Both the position numbers and the translations under genes were made by a program. A stretch of DNA of 64,000 bases from Chitinophaga niabensis. GTDB taxonomy: Bacteria; Bacteroidota; Bacteroidia; Chitinophagales; Chitinophagaceae. The notes under the pieces are model-generated. The model was not told the origin of the DNA. It made no database searches and worked only from the letters and a program-made list of their open reading frames with translations. Of the stretch, positions 16,822-24,607 are shown in pieces. The DNA lies in NCBI RefSeq assembly GCF_900129465.1, contig NZ_FSRA01000001.1, positions 2,668,482 to 2,732,481 on the forward strand, written 5' to 3'. The stretch's first letter is position 1. Each line of letters starts with the position of its first letter.

Positions 16822-17952
16822 ATGAACTATCAACTCATTTTTCATTGCGCGATCATTTTATCACTCTACGGCTGTGGCGGCAGCCCTGTACCCGCATCAG
16901 AGAATATTCCGGAAACGGGCAGTGCAGATATTGTTACATTAAGCCCTGAGCAGCTTAAGAACATCAACCTCCAAACGGGGGAACTCAGGTTGCAAAACAT
17001 GAGCGGGAACCTTAAGCTCAGCGGTCAGATTGATGTACCGCCTCAAAACCTTGTATCCGTTAGTATTCCTTTGGGCGGCTACCTGAGATCTACCAGTATG
17101 ATGCCCGGCACCCATGTGCGCAAAGGGCAATTACTGGCTGTTCTGGAAGATCCCCAGTACATCCAGCTGCAGCAGGATTACCTTACGGCAAAGAATAAAC
17201 TGAACTATGCCGCTAAAGAATACGACAGGCAGAAGGAACTGAACAGCAGCAAAGCCAGCAGTGATAAAGTGATGCAACAGGCGGAGAACGAATTCAGGAA
17301 CCTTACGATCGAAAGCAAGGCCCTTGCCGTTAAATTAGGCCTGATAGGCATAAATGCCACCCGTCTTACAGAAAACACCATTTCACAAACCATTAATATC
17401 TATTCCCCTATCAACGGATATGTGAGTAAAGTGAATGTGAACATTGGAAAATATGTAACACCGTCAGACGTAATCTTTGAACTGGTAAATCCGGAAGACA
17501 TTCACCTGAACCTTACCGTGTACGAAAAAGACCTGAATAAGCTGGCCATCGGGCAGCATGCCATTGCTTATACCAACAGCAGGCCTGATCAGCAGTACGA
17601 CACGGAAATTATCCTCATCAGCCATTCATTGAATGAAAACCGCAGTGCAGATGTGCATTGCCATTTTGAAAAATATGATAAAAACCTGGTGCCGGGCATG
17701 TACATGAATGCGGAGATCCGCCTGAACGATACAAAGGAAAAAGTACTGCCCGCCGATGCTGTGGTAAACTTCGAAAATAAAGATTACGTATTTGTGCAGG
17801 AAGGGGAACGCAGCTTCAAAATGACAGCCGTGGAGAAAGGGCAATCAGGCGATGGCGTAACGGTGATTGTTTCCCCCGGTTTGGATGGTAAGAAGATCGT
17901 TACTTCCGGTGCCTATTCTTTACTGATGAAATTGAAGAATACAGCAGAGTGA
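16822..17952 (+). CDS. CzcB/CusB-like RND periplasmic adaptor lipoprotein
   Basis: A 376-residue membrane fusion protein that bridges the pump and channel of the upstream fusion. The signal peptide ends in a lipobox, LYGC, so the mature protein is probably a lipoprotein anchored at Cys18 or so. A lipoyl/barrel-sandwich half (SVSIPLGGYL, HVRKGQLLAVLEDPQY) is followed by a coiled-coil hairpin (about 110-170), the second half (YSPINGYVSKVNVNIGKYV) and beta-barrel domains. It has no metal-binding C-terminal extension. The gene is the last of the operon and is followed by a hairpin terminator. Confidence 0.92.
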   Translation: MNYQLIFHCAIILSLYGCGGSPVPASENIPETGSADIVTLSPEQLKNINLQTGELRLQNMSGNLKLSGQIDVPPQNLVSVSIPLGGYLRSTSMMPGTHVRKGQLLAVLEDPQYIQLQQDYLTAKNKLNYAAKEYDRQKELNSSKASSDKVMQQAENEFRNLTIESKALAVKLGLIGINATRLTENTISQTINIYSPINGYVSKVNVNIGKYVTPSDVIFELVNPEDIHLNLTVYEKDLNKLAIGQHAIAYTNSRPDQQYDTEIILISHSLNENRSADVHCHFEKYDKNLVPGMYMNAEIRLNDTKEKVLPADAVVNFENKDYVFVQEGERSFKMTAVEKGQSGDGVTVIVSPGLDGKKIVTSGAYSLLMKLKNTAE

Positions 17953-17969
17953 TATGTGCCTGTTAAAAA

Positions 17970-18009
17970 AGAGAAAGCCCCTTATGCCAGGGAGCTTTCT
18001 CTTTTTTTA
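17970..18009. terminator. Bidirectional terminator between convergent genes
   Basis: AGAGAAAGC-CCCT pairs with AGGG-A-GCTTTCTCT around a short loop and is followed by a run of seven T. On the other strand A-runs flank the stem, so it may also end the TIR-like gene. The stem holds one bulge. Confidence 0.75.
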
Positions 18010-19101
18010 TACTGTCACCTCCAGTTTTTCCAAAAAGACCATTTTAAAAGCCTGGGGCCTGTCTTTAACAATCTCCGTTTCCACCACACATTCAAAATAA
18101 TTTTCCAGTACGGTTTGGTTTTCGAGGAAATCCTGGCTAATGGCATGTTTAACGGCTGCCCATGTTCCATATCCAAACGCGCCAAATAATAAGATAACGT
18201 TGCGCTTAGGATTAAAGGGATTAGGAGCTTTTATGATAACGCCAAAATCCTTTTTTACTTTGCCATCCATTAAAACGGGTACATACTTCTCTCCTGTTTT
18301 TGAGTTGGTAAAGCTCACTTCATATTTTTGAGGGTTGCCAAATCTCAGGGAGAGACTAAGCCGTGCTACTACTTCTTTGCATAATTCATTGGCATCCGGC
18401 CCTCCTATGATAATAAGATCATTACCAAGCAGATCACCATCTATTTTGTCAGCATATTCTACCTTTGGCGGCTTGCTGCCAATAGATTCGAGATATGCGC
18501 TAACATCTGATAGGGCCCTGGCATCTCCCACCGCAAGAAAACCGGAAGGTTCAAAATGTTTAAATTCCTGGAACCTGCCAACTACTATATGATAACTGTT
18601 TGCGAGATAGCTTTTCCAGAAAGATGTGGTAGTTAATGTTTGCTTTGGCAAACTGTCCTTTATTGTTTTGCTGATTAAGTAACTGGCCGGGCCCAGGCAT
18701 GAAGATAGGTCCGGGTCACTGCTATCGTAAGTTGCAAGTGTAATACCTGCGAGATCGGATATAATCTTCGGTCGCTTATGCGCATCATATAATGCGAAAG
18801 TTTTTCTCCGGCCAAGTTTACCCATAAAGAGGCCAAGCTCAAATACAACATTGTCCCGGCTGGTCAGGAATCTTTCATTTCTGCTAACAGACTCATCATC
18901 TGCACTCAGGATGAATATTGCATAGTCAAAGTCGTCCAGCGCCTGGATAAGTCCTTCAAGCGTACTATCCCCTAAAGCAAATACCCCCTGGTTCCAGATT
19001 TTTGTACGTGCAATGCTTTGAAGCTGATATTGAAGGTTCTTTGCAAGCTCCAATCCTTCGGAAGAACAGCCTATAAAGACAAGGGGTTTGTGTATAGCCA
19101 T
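18007..19101 (-). CDS. TIR-like (CAP12/Pycsar-effector type) protein with an unassigned C-terminal domain
   Basis: A 364-residue two-domain protein. Residues 6-150 fit the TIR-like nucleotide-binding family PF10137: VFIGCSSEGLELAKNLQ, an IW..GVF..G.S.LE block, DYAIFILSADDE, and RDNVVFELGLFMGKLGRRK, in which E88 is the likely NAD-cleaving glutamate. The second half (about 168-364) has IIIGGPDAN (231-238), NPFNP (294-298) and GAFGYGTWAA (307-316). I do not recognise it with certainty, and it lacks STING or SAVED features. PF10137 domains act as NADase effectors in CBASS/Pycsar-type defence. No cyclase gene is adjacent, so this may be a self-contained sensor-effector. Confidence 0.75.
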   Translation of the reverse strand: MAIHKPLVFIGCSSEGLELAKNLQYQLQSIARTKIWNQGVFALGDSTLEGLIQALDDFDYAIFILSADDESVSRNERFLTSRDNVVFELGLFMGKLGRRKTFALYDAHKRPKIISDLAGITLATYDSSDPDLSSCLGPASYLISKTIKDSLPKQTLTTTSFWKSYLANSYHIVVGRFQEFKHFEPSGFLAVGDARALSDVSAYLESIGSKPPKVEYADKIDGDLLGNDLIIIGGPDANELCKEVVARLSLSLRFGNPQKYEVSFTNSKTGEKYVPVLMDGKVKKDFGVIIKAPNPFNPKRNVILLFGAFGYGTWAAVKHAISQDFLENQTVLENYFECVVETEIVKDRPQAFKMVFLEKLEVTV

Positions 19102-19213
19102 AAGTAAGGATAATTAAGTTTGGGTAAGCTAACAGTTATCAACGCATTATGGAATGAAAATAAGGAAAAATAAGGACATAGCAGATACCCGCTACCTAAG
19201 AGGACTAAACAAA

Positions 19214-19236
19214 AAAGGTGCGGTAACCGCACCTTC
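19214..19236 (-). terminator. Terminator of the hydrolase/membrane-protein unit
   Basis: On the minus strand AAGGTGCGG-tta-CCGCACCTT is followed by TTTTTTG. The nine-pair GC-rich stem and T-run lie 35 bases past the stop of the membrane protein gene. Confidence 0.85.
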
Positions 19237-19270
19237 ATAATTCAGCAGGGACCTGCCTATTATCCAAGCA

Positions 19271-19783
19271 TCATACCGCTGCTTTCCGGAACAGCATAGC
19301 CGATCCCGCAAACAGCAAAGCAAACACGGCATGAAGTCCAAAGACTGCCACTACACCATTATCAAAAGCAGGTGTACCAATGATCAACGCAATAGCAGGA
19401 ACGATCAGCATAGCGAACGCCGTTGCAAACAATGCACGAGACATCCCCTCCGGCTTTAAACCTGCAATAGCCGCGCCAATGCATCCTACAAGCAGCACGC
19501 CGAAATACATCATATTGGCGGGGTTATCCCCCAGGATCCCTCCCACTGCAGCATTCATCCAAACAAGGAGTAACACTGCCGCGAGTGCTAATCCCACCGC
19601 AAAGCGGTATGGTTTATTGCTCAGCAGTTTTTTTGTCACCAATCCATATGCCATACCAGCTCCACCGATCAGGAGAACAAAGGCCAGGATAAATGAACCC
19701 GGTTTCCAATGCCAGATGGCCAGTAATGTAAGTACCAGGGGTATAAGCAGTATAAGCCCTGAAATGCGGATGATACTTTTCAT
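19271..19783 (-). CDS. Hypothetical membrane protein, about five to six helices
   Basis: A 170-residue, strongly hydrophobic protein with segments near 5-22, 30-48, 60-78, 92-108, 118-138 and 145-165. A short motif WMNAAVGGILGDNPANMMYFG sits in the middle. No enzyme family is recognised. It starts 11 bases after the stop of the beta-lactamase-family gene, so the two are co-transcribed, and a strong terminator follows. It may support the secreted hydrolase, but nothing in the sequence proves this. Confidence 0.7.
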   Translation of the reverse strand: MKSIIRISGLILLIPLVLTLLAIWHWKPGSFILAFVLLIGGAGMAYGLVTKKLLSNKPYRFAVGLALAAVLLLVWMNAAVGGILGDNPANMMYFGVLLVGCIGAAIAGLKPEGMSRALFATAFAMLIVPAIALIIGTPAFDNGVVAVFGLHAVFALLFAGSAMLFRKAAV

Positions 19784-19794
19784 AATTAGGAAGG

Positions 19795-21111
19795 TTACTT
19801 TTCTTTTGTGAAAACCCTCTGTCCACCGGCACGTTTAATGATCATCTGTTTTTTCGCAGCATCGAATTCAACAACAATTGCTCCCTGGATCTGAAATTTA
19901 TCCTGTGCTATTGCTTCAAGTGGGGCAGCTTTGGATTCTCCGGGTGGTTGAATGAAAAGTATTGTGCCCTGCCTGCTGATCGTAAATTTCACAGGAGCAT
20001 CGGGTGTTGTATAAATACCTGTGTATTGATCCAACACTTCCGCACTAACGGCGATAGCTTCAAAGCCGGGTATCTGAAATGGTTTATCGTAGTAGATATC
20101 TATCACCCCGCTTACAATATCGCGAACGGGAACAACCTTTGCGTTGGTAGTATAAGCCACTGCCAGTTTTTCCTCCGGCTGGTAAGCCAGCCACGCTCCA
20201 TAGTTATCTGCTCCGCCTGTATGGCCGTAGAAGGTTTTACCGGCGAATGTGAAGGGTTCCATTCCCATACCCTCCCCTTCAATCATTGTTTTCATCTGAT
20301 CAAGACTTTCCTTTGATACGATCTTTCCATCGAACAACGCCTGGATGAACTTGTTCAGATCATTCGGTGTTGAAACAATGGCTCCTGCGCTGAAGAGGAT
20401 GCCTGGATGGGTTTCCGGCATCTGTTTCCATGCACTGTCAAAGTACATATAAGTAAGTGCTTCCTTTTTGTTCACATCAATATTTCCGGTGGCCATATAG
20501 GTATCCTTCAGCCCGATCTTCCCGGTAACCCTTTTCTCAAGGTTTTTCGCGTAGGACCGGCCGGTTACTTTTTCGAGGATGAGGCCTAACACCAGGTAGG
20601 CGGAATTGCTGTAGCCATGTTTTGTGCCCGGCTCAAAATCCGGCTTGCCATTAACGATCAATGTGAGCATCTCATCTTTCTTCATGGGAAGGGTGTTCAC
20701 ATTCTTCCCATGAACCTGTGCACGCCTTACGTTGGGGATACCGCTGCGATGACCGAGCATTTGCGCAATGGTGATCTTCCCGGCATTCGGGATCTGCGGG
20801 AAGAATTTAGCGAGCGTGTCTTCAGGCTTTAATTTCCCTTCTTCTATCAGCTGAAAGATCATGGCAGTAGTGAACATCTTTGTGATCGAACCAATGCGGA
20901 ACCTGCTCTCCGCTGTTAACGGCTTCACATTGAGCTGGCTGTAGCCGATGCTGCGCGTGTAGAGCACCTTGCCGTCTTTGGCGATGCTGAGGTTCCCCAT
21001 CGCTTTATTCTTTTCGGCCAGGCGGTCAAAATACTGGTCGAGCTTGGCTTTCTGAGGCAGTTGGGCAAAAGCCGCATTACTGAATACCAGAAGGAATAGG
21101 ATCTTTTTCAT
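19795..21111 (-). CDS. Serine hydrolase of the beta-lactamase/S12 family
   Basis: A 438-residue secreted serine hydrolase. The signal peptide MKKILFLLVFSNAAFA ends before Q17. The three class C/S12 motifs are S75-I-T-K78, Y167-S-N169 and H297-T-G299. After about residue 340 comes a beta-rich C-terminal domain of the kind found in Pab87-like peptidases. Family members act as D-aminopeptidases, esterases or peptidoglycan enzymes. True beta-lactamase activity is less likely because the third motif is HTG, not KTG. It is the first gene of a two-gene unit with a membrane protein. Confidence 0.88.
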   Translation of the reverse strand: MKKILFLLVFSNAAFAQLPQKAKLDQYFDRLAEKNKAMGNLSIAKDGKVLYTRSIGYSQLNVKPLTAESRFRIGSITKMFTTAMIFQLIEEGKLKPEDTLAKFFPQIPNAGKITIAQMLGHRSGIPNVRRAQVHGKNVNTLPMKKDEMLTLIVNGKPDFEPGTKHGYSNSAYLVLGLILEKVTGRSYAKNLEKRVTGKIGLKDTYMATGNIDVNKKEALTYMYFDSAWKQMPETHPGILFSAGAIVSTPNDLNKFIQALFDGKIVSKESLDQMKTMIEGEGMGMEPFTFAGKTFYGHTGGADNYGAWLAYQPEEKLAVAYTTNAKVVPVRDIVSGVIDIYYDKPFQIPGFEAIAVSAEVLDQYTGIYTTPDAPVKFTISRQGTILFIQPPGESKAAPLEAIAQDKFQIQGAIVVEFDAAKKQMIIKRAGGQRVFTKEK

Positions 21112-21155
21112 GACACTAAAGTAGTTAAATCACTTTGAATTACAAAGCGCTTTAA

Positions 21156-21184
21156 CAAAAAAAGCCTCACGCTCAGGTGAGGCA
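21156..21184 (-). terminator. Terminator of the pentapeptide/ABC operon
   Basis: Minus-strand GCCTCAC-ctgagc-GTGAGGC is followed by seven T. It lies about 25 bases after the stop of the permease gene. Confidence 0.85.
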
Positions 21185-21206
21185 TTGATTTGAGCACGAT
21201 CATTCC

Positions 21207-21965
21207 CTATGCCCGCATTTTATACACCCTTCCCGCAAAAATGTAAGCAACCAGCATAATTCCAGCACACCATGCAAGAGCAATCCATATTTCGTTGCCC
21301 ACCGGCTGGTTTAAGAGTAACGCGCGGATAGCTTCCACGATAGGGGTCACCGGCTGGTTTTCGGCAAAGGCGCGAACAGGTCCCGGCATGGAAGCTGTAG
21401 GTACAAACGCAGAGCTGATTATCGGCAGGAAGTGGATCGGATAGGCAATCACACCTGCACCATCCACCGATTTCGCAGATAATCCGGCAATCGCAGCTAT
21501 CCACGTCAGGGCCAGTGTAAACAATGCGATGATCCCCGCTACGGCAAGCCATGATAATATCCCTGCCGGGGAACGGAAGCCCATAAGGAGCGCTACAAGA
21601 ACAATTACCACAAGCGAAATAGCATTGGATACCAGCGAGGTTAGCACATGCCCCCACAGTGCGGCTGAATGCGCAATAGGCATTGAGTTGAAACGCTCGA
21701 ATATGCCCCGTTGCTTATCCAGGAACAGGCGATAAGACACGTAACCTATGCTGTTCGCAACAGCAATCAATAGTATGCCGGGCAACACGTAATTCACATA
21801 ATTATCAGTGCCGGATTGAATTGCTCCGCCAAATACATAGACGAACAACAGCATCATGGCAATGGGCATAATGGTAACCGTAATGATGGTATCCAGGCTG
21901 CGAAAGATGTGGCGCATGGAACGCCCGAGCATTACGCTCATGTCACTGAAAAAATAACTATTCAT
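21207..21965 (-). CDS. ABC-2 type transporter permease (DrrB-like)
   Basis: A 252-residue six-helix permease of the ABC-2/daunorubicin-resistance type. It has the N-terminal amphipathic block DMSVMLGRSMRHIFRS, then YVNYVLPGILLIAVANSIGYVSYRLFLDKQRGIFERF, and the late motif ENQPVTPIVEAIRALLLNQPVG. The start is taken at the ATG that overlaps the preceding remnant's stop as ATGA; three codons upstream (21974) another ATG exists. It pairs with the ATPase gene upstream to form an exporter, probably for a lipophilic or antibiotic-like compound. Confidence 0.88.
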   Translation of the reverse strand: MNSYFFSDMSVMLGRSMRHIFRSLDTIITVTIMPIAMMLLFVYVFGGAIQSGTDNYVNYVLPGILLIAVANSIGYVSYRLFLDKQRGIFERFNSMPIAHSAALWGHVLTSLVSNAISLVVIVLVALLMGFRSPAGILSWLAVAGIIALFTLALTWIAAIAGLSAKSVDGAGVIAYPIHFLPIISSAFVPTASMPGPVRAFAENQPVTPIVEAIRALLLNQPVGNEIWIALAWCAGIMLVAYIFAGRVYKMRA

Positions 21966-22168
21966 CGTTTCCATTTATTTCCTTTTTTATTAGTGATCAT
22001 ATCCAGGATCAGGATGGCGCCGCTGAATACATATACAAATAGCAGCATGCACACAAGGGGTATAATTATGATCAGGGTGTTCCTTCGGTGAAGTATATGG
22101 CGTATGGAACGCCCAAACATGAGGCCCATATCCCTGAAAAAATAGTTTTCTATCTTTTCCATTATCAT
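21962..22168 (-). pseudogene. Truncated second ABC-2 permease, N-terminal remnant
   Basis: A 68-residue frame closely resembles the N-terminus of the intact permease that follows: NYFFRDMGLMFGRSIRHIL against SYFFSDMSVMLGRSMRHIF, and CMLLFVYVFSGAI against MMLLFVYVFGGAI. After SGAI the similarity breaks off into ILDMITNKKGNKWKR and a stop. About 190 residues of permease are missing, so this is a deleted tandem paralogue. The frame is still coupled on both sides, its start overlapping the ATPase stop and its stop overlapping the next permease start as ATGA. It may be kept as a coupling leader or encode a one-helix peptide. Confidence 0.75.
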
Positions 22169-22929
22169 TCCCCCTTTTTGCCAATGATTGTAAGGAAGAT
22201 CTCCTCCAAAGTGGGCTGTTTTTCAATGTATTCAACTTTCGCAGGGGGGAAGAGCTTTTTCAGTTCGGCGAGTGTACCGTTCACGATGATCCTGCCATTA
22301 TCAAGTATGGCAATCCTGTCAGCGAGTTGTTCGGCTTCTTCCAGGTACTGCGTGGTCAGCAATATTGTTCTGCCATTGCCGGCCATTTCTTTGATGATCT
22401 TCCAAACCTCAATACGTGCTTCGGGATCAAGTCCGGTGGTTGGCTCGTCGAGGAAAATCAGCGGTGCATCTCCCACAAGGCTCATAGCAATATCTAACCT
22501 GCGGCGCATACCCCCGGAATAAGCAGAAGCCCTGCGGTTGGCAGCGTCGGCCAAACCGAAGCGTTTCAGCAGATCATCGGCAACCTGATGCGGATCCCTG
22601 AGGTGCCGCAGCCTGGCTATCATGACCAGGTTTTCCCGCCCTGTCAGGATCTCATCCACAGCTGCAAACTGCCCCGTCAGGCTGATCGAAGCCCGCACGT
22701 TATCAGGCTTTGACGCAACATCAAACCCGTTGACCGTTGCGTTTCCGCTATCTTGCCTGAGCAGCGTACTGAGTATTTTAACAATGGTCGTCTTACCGGC
22801 ACCATTGGCACCGAGCAGGGCAAAAATGCAGCCTTTCCTTACCTCAAGATCTACTCCCGTAAGCACAGGAATATTTTTATAGGACTTTTTTAATCCCTGC
22901 ACCGAGATGGCAATTTCATGTGGTAACAT
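22165..22929 (-). CDS. ABC transporter ATP-binding protein (DrrA-like)
   Basis: A 254-residue ATPase of the drug-resistance ABC type. Walker A is G40-ANGAGKT, the signature is YSGGMRRRLDIAMSL (from 137) and Walker B is LIFLDEPTTGLD (D161, E162). The C-terminal tail, after about residue 225, is short and fits DrrA-like exporters. It is the second gene of the operon, 12 bases after the XRE-pentapeptide gene, and overlaps the permease remnant by four bases. Confidence 0.93.
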   Translation of the reverse strand: MLPHEIAISVQGLKKSYKNIPVLTGVDLEVRKGCIFALLGANGAGKTTIVKILSTLLRQDSGNATVNGFDVASKPDNVRASISLTGQFAAVDEILTGRENLVMIARLRHLRDPHQVADDLLKRFGLADAANRRASAYSGGMRRRLDIAMSLVGDAPLIFLDEPTTGLDPEARIEVWKIIKEMAGNGRTILLTTQYLEEAEQLADRIAILDNGRIIVNGTLAELKKLFPPAKVEYIEKQPTLEEIFLTIIGKKGE

Positions 22930-22941
22930 ATCTGTTCCTTT

Positions 22942-23817
22942 TTATGCTGTTAACAATGTGATGCCACTCAGATCTGCCTTCCCGCTTTTCAGGAATTCAT
23001 AGGTCATCCGGTCTGCCTGGCAATCTATAAACTGGATCCCTTTCAGGCTCCTGCATTTAAAAAAAGTGTTGGTAAGCGTTGCATGCTGGAAGATCACCCT
23101 TTTGAAGGAGCAGTTTTCAAAGTAGCAGTTTTCTATTGCTCCTCCGAAAGTCATATCGCCGAGGTAGGTTTCCTTAAAGGAGGTCCGGTTCCACACGGCA
23201 TTATCAAGTGTATTTTTGTCCATACCACCGGACCTGATCACCACCCCGGTAAGATCGGCGCCAGAAAGATCACAACCGGAGATGTGGCTTCCTGAAAACT
23301 CCGTTTCTTTCATAGAACAGTCCTTAAACAGGTTGTTGGCTAAGTGGGAGTGCTGAATATGGCTGCTGCTGAAATCGGAATTGGAAAAGTCACAACTGTT
23401 CACATTATTGCTTTTTAGCAGCAGGCCCGAGAGGTTTGAACCAATAAACCTGCAGCGCTGCATATTGGAAGAGCTGAATTTTTCATGCAGGTTCTTCAAC
23501 CCTGAAAAGTCTGCATCCACCCAGTTTCCGCGGGACATATCCCAGTTAAGCTTTTTCTCCTCCTTTTCGGATGGTAATATATCCGGTTGTTTAACCGGGG
23601 CTTCTGACGGGAAGTTTTCTGAAAAATAGTTAAGATCTACCCCCAGTATTTCTGCAAGACTGTTAAAAGTAGTGATATCCGGCATTGACTCTCCCCGCTC
23701 CCACTTTCCGACTGCCTGCGAGCTGATAAATAAACGCTGAGCGAGCTGGGCTTGAGAAATATTTACTTTCTTTCGTGCTGCGGCAATTTTATCGCCGATC
23801 ATCTTTGCATTTAACAT
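22942..23817 (-). CDS. XRE helix-turn-helix protein fused to a pentapeptide-repeat domain
   Basis: A 291-residue fusion. Residues 6-62 are a Cro/C1-type helix-turn-helix (ISQAQLAQRLFISSQAVGKWERGE). A linker of about 40 residues leads to a pentapeptide-repeat helix from about 90 to 280 with A(D/N)LxG-like units such as ADFSGLKNL, CDFSNSDFSS and CDLSGADLTG. Pentapeptide proteins such as Qnr and MfpA mimic DNA and bind gyrase. Fused to a DNA-binding head and placed before an ABC exporter, this protein may be a regulator or a self-resistance factor. The start at 23817 is preferred over the upstream-open frame because a TATCTTTG box lies just before it. Confidence 0.85.
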   Translation of the reverse strand: MLNAKMIGDKIAAARKKVNISQAQLAQRLFISSQAVGKWERGESMPDITTFNSLAEILGVDLNYFSENFPSEAPVKQPDILPSEKEEKKLNWDMSRGNWVDADFSGLKNLHEKFSSSNMQRCRFIGSNLSGLLLKSNNVNSCDFSNSDFSSSHIQHSHLANNLFKDCSMKETEFSGSHISGCDLSGADLTGVVIRSGGMDKNTLDNAVWNRTSFKETYLGDMTFGGAIENCYFENCSFKRVIFQHATLTNTFFKCRSLKGIQFIDCQADRMTYEFLKSGKADLSGITLLTA

Positions 23818-23845
23818 ACGTACAATGTTTTTTGATTTGACAGTA

Positions 23846-23853
23846 CAAAGATA
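23846..23853 (-). promoter_or_regulatory. -7 box (TATCTTTG) of the XRE-pentapeptide/ABC operon
   Basis: CAAAGATA on the plus strand reads TATCTTTG on the minus strand, an exact TAnnTTTG. It lies 29 bases from the ATG at 23817 and supports that start over any upstream one. Confidence 0.55.
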
Positions 23854-24005
23854 TTGAGGTTCATGGCCAGAATCAGTAAAACAACCGCCACTCTTAGTTG
23901 TGGTTACGCTACTTCCCGTTGTTTTTCGACAACTAACGCTATACATGGTCGCAAAATGCCTTTATATTGACGTAAATACCCCTCGCCGGGCACATCCATC
24001 CTTTC

Positions 24006-24013
24006 TAACTTTG
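24006..24013 (+). promoter_or_regulatory. -7 box (TAACTTTG) of the VOC gene
   Basis: An exact TAnnTTTG match lies 18 bases before the ATG at 24032, giving a leader of about 12 bases. It supports that start, because the longer open frame from 23900 would lie upstream of the promoter. Confidence 0.55.
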
Positions 24014-24031
24014 TTGAAACACTTATCTGAT

Positions 24032-24538
24032 ATGAGTAGTATTAATAACACCATAACAGCACTCGAATTCGCTCAGATCGGCTGGGTGGTTCCGGACATT
24101 CATGCCTCCGTAAAGTTCCTTTCAACTGCCCTGGGGATCAGCTTTCCCGAACCGGAACATATTCGGGCACAGGACCTGGATATGAGCTATCTGGGGAAAG
24201 TGGTGCCTGCGGAATGGCTGACCACGCAGACCTATAACGGGGGTACCTTCATTGAACTTATTCAGCCGCTTTCCGGCCAAAGCATGTTCCATGACTACCT
24301 TGCTAAGTTTCCCGCCGGCGGCACACAGCACCTGGCCTTTCGTTTACCGGTCAGCGGTTTCGATAAGGTGATCGGGGAGTTCCAGGAACAGGGTTATGCA
24401 CTTATCAGCGAAGTGGACCACCCAATTGCAAGAATGAAGTTCTTCGATACCTATGCAACACTGGGCGTTGTTACCGAGATCATGGGTATTACACCGGAAG
24501 GATGGACCGCCATTAAACAAATGGAAAAGAGCCGCTAA
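24032..24538 (+). CDS. VOC (glyoxalase/dioxygenase) superfamily protein
   Basis: A 168-residue vicinal-oxygen-chelate fold protein resembling the methylmalonyl-CoA epimerase/glyoxalase group. It has IGWVVPDIHASVKFLSTALG at the first module, FIELIQP for a metal ligand Glu, GGTQHLAFRLP with a metal ligand His, and VVTEIMG near the end. The reaction cannot be assigned. It is monocistronic, with its own promoter box and a hairpin terminator shared with the convergent esterase gene. Confidence 0.8.
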   Translation: MSSINNTITALEFAQIGWVVPDIHASVKFLSTALGISFPEPEHIRAQDLDMSYLGKVVPAEWLTTQTYNGGTFIELIQPLSGQSMFHDYLAKFPAGGTQHLAFRLPVSGFDKVIGEFQEQGYALISEVDHPIARMKFFDTYATLGVVTEIMGITPEGWTAIKQMEKSR

Positions 24539-24558
24539 GGGGTTTCGCAGCTATAAAG

Positions 24559-24588
24559 AGGCCTTCAGATCGTTTGATCTGAAGGCCT
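24559..24588. terminator. Bidirectional terminator, 13-bp perfect stem
   Basis: AGGCCTTCAGATC and its exact complement flank a GTTT loop between the convergent VOC and esterase genes. The T-tract is weak on both sides, but the position and stem strength suit a shared terminator. Confidence 0.7.
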
Positions 24589-24607
24589 TCATGTTAATCA
24601 TCCCTCT

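Noticed and set aside
19795..21111. True class C beta-lactamase conferring resistance
   Set aside because: The third motif is HTG and there is an extra C-terminal beta domain, both more typical of S12 peptidases and esterases.
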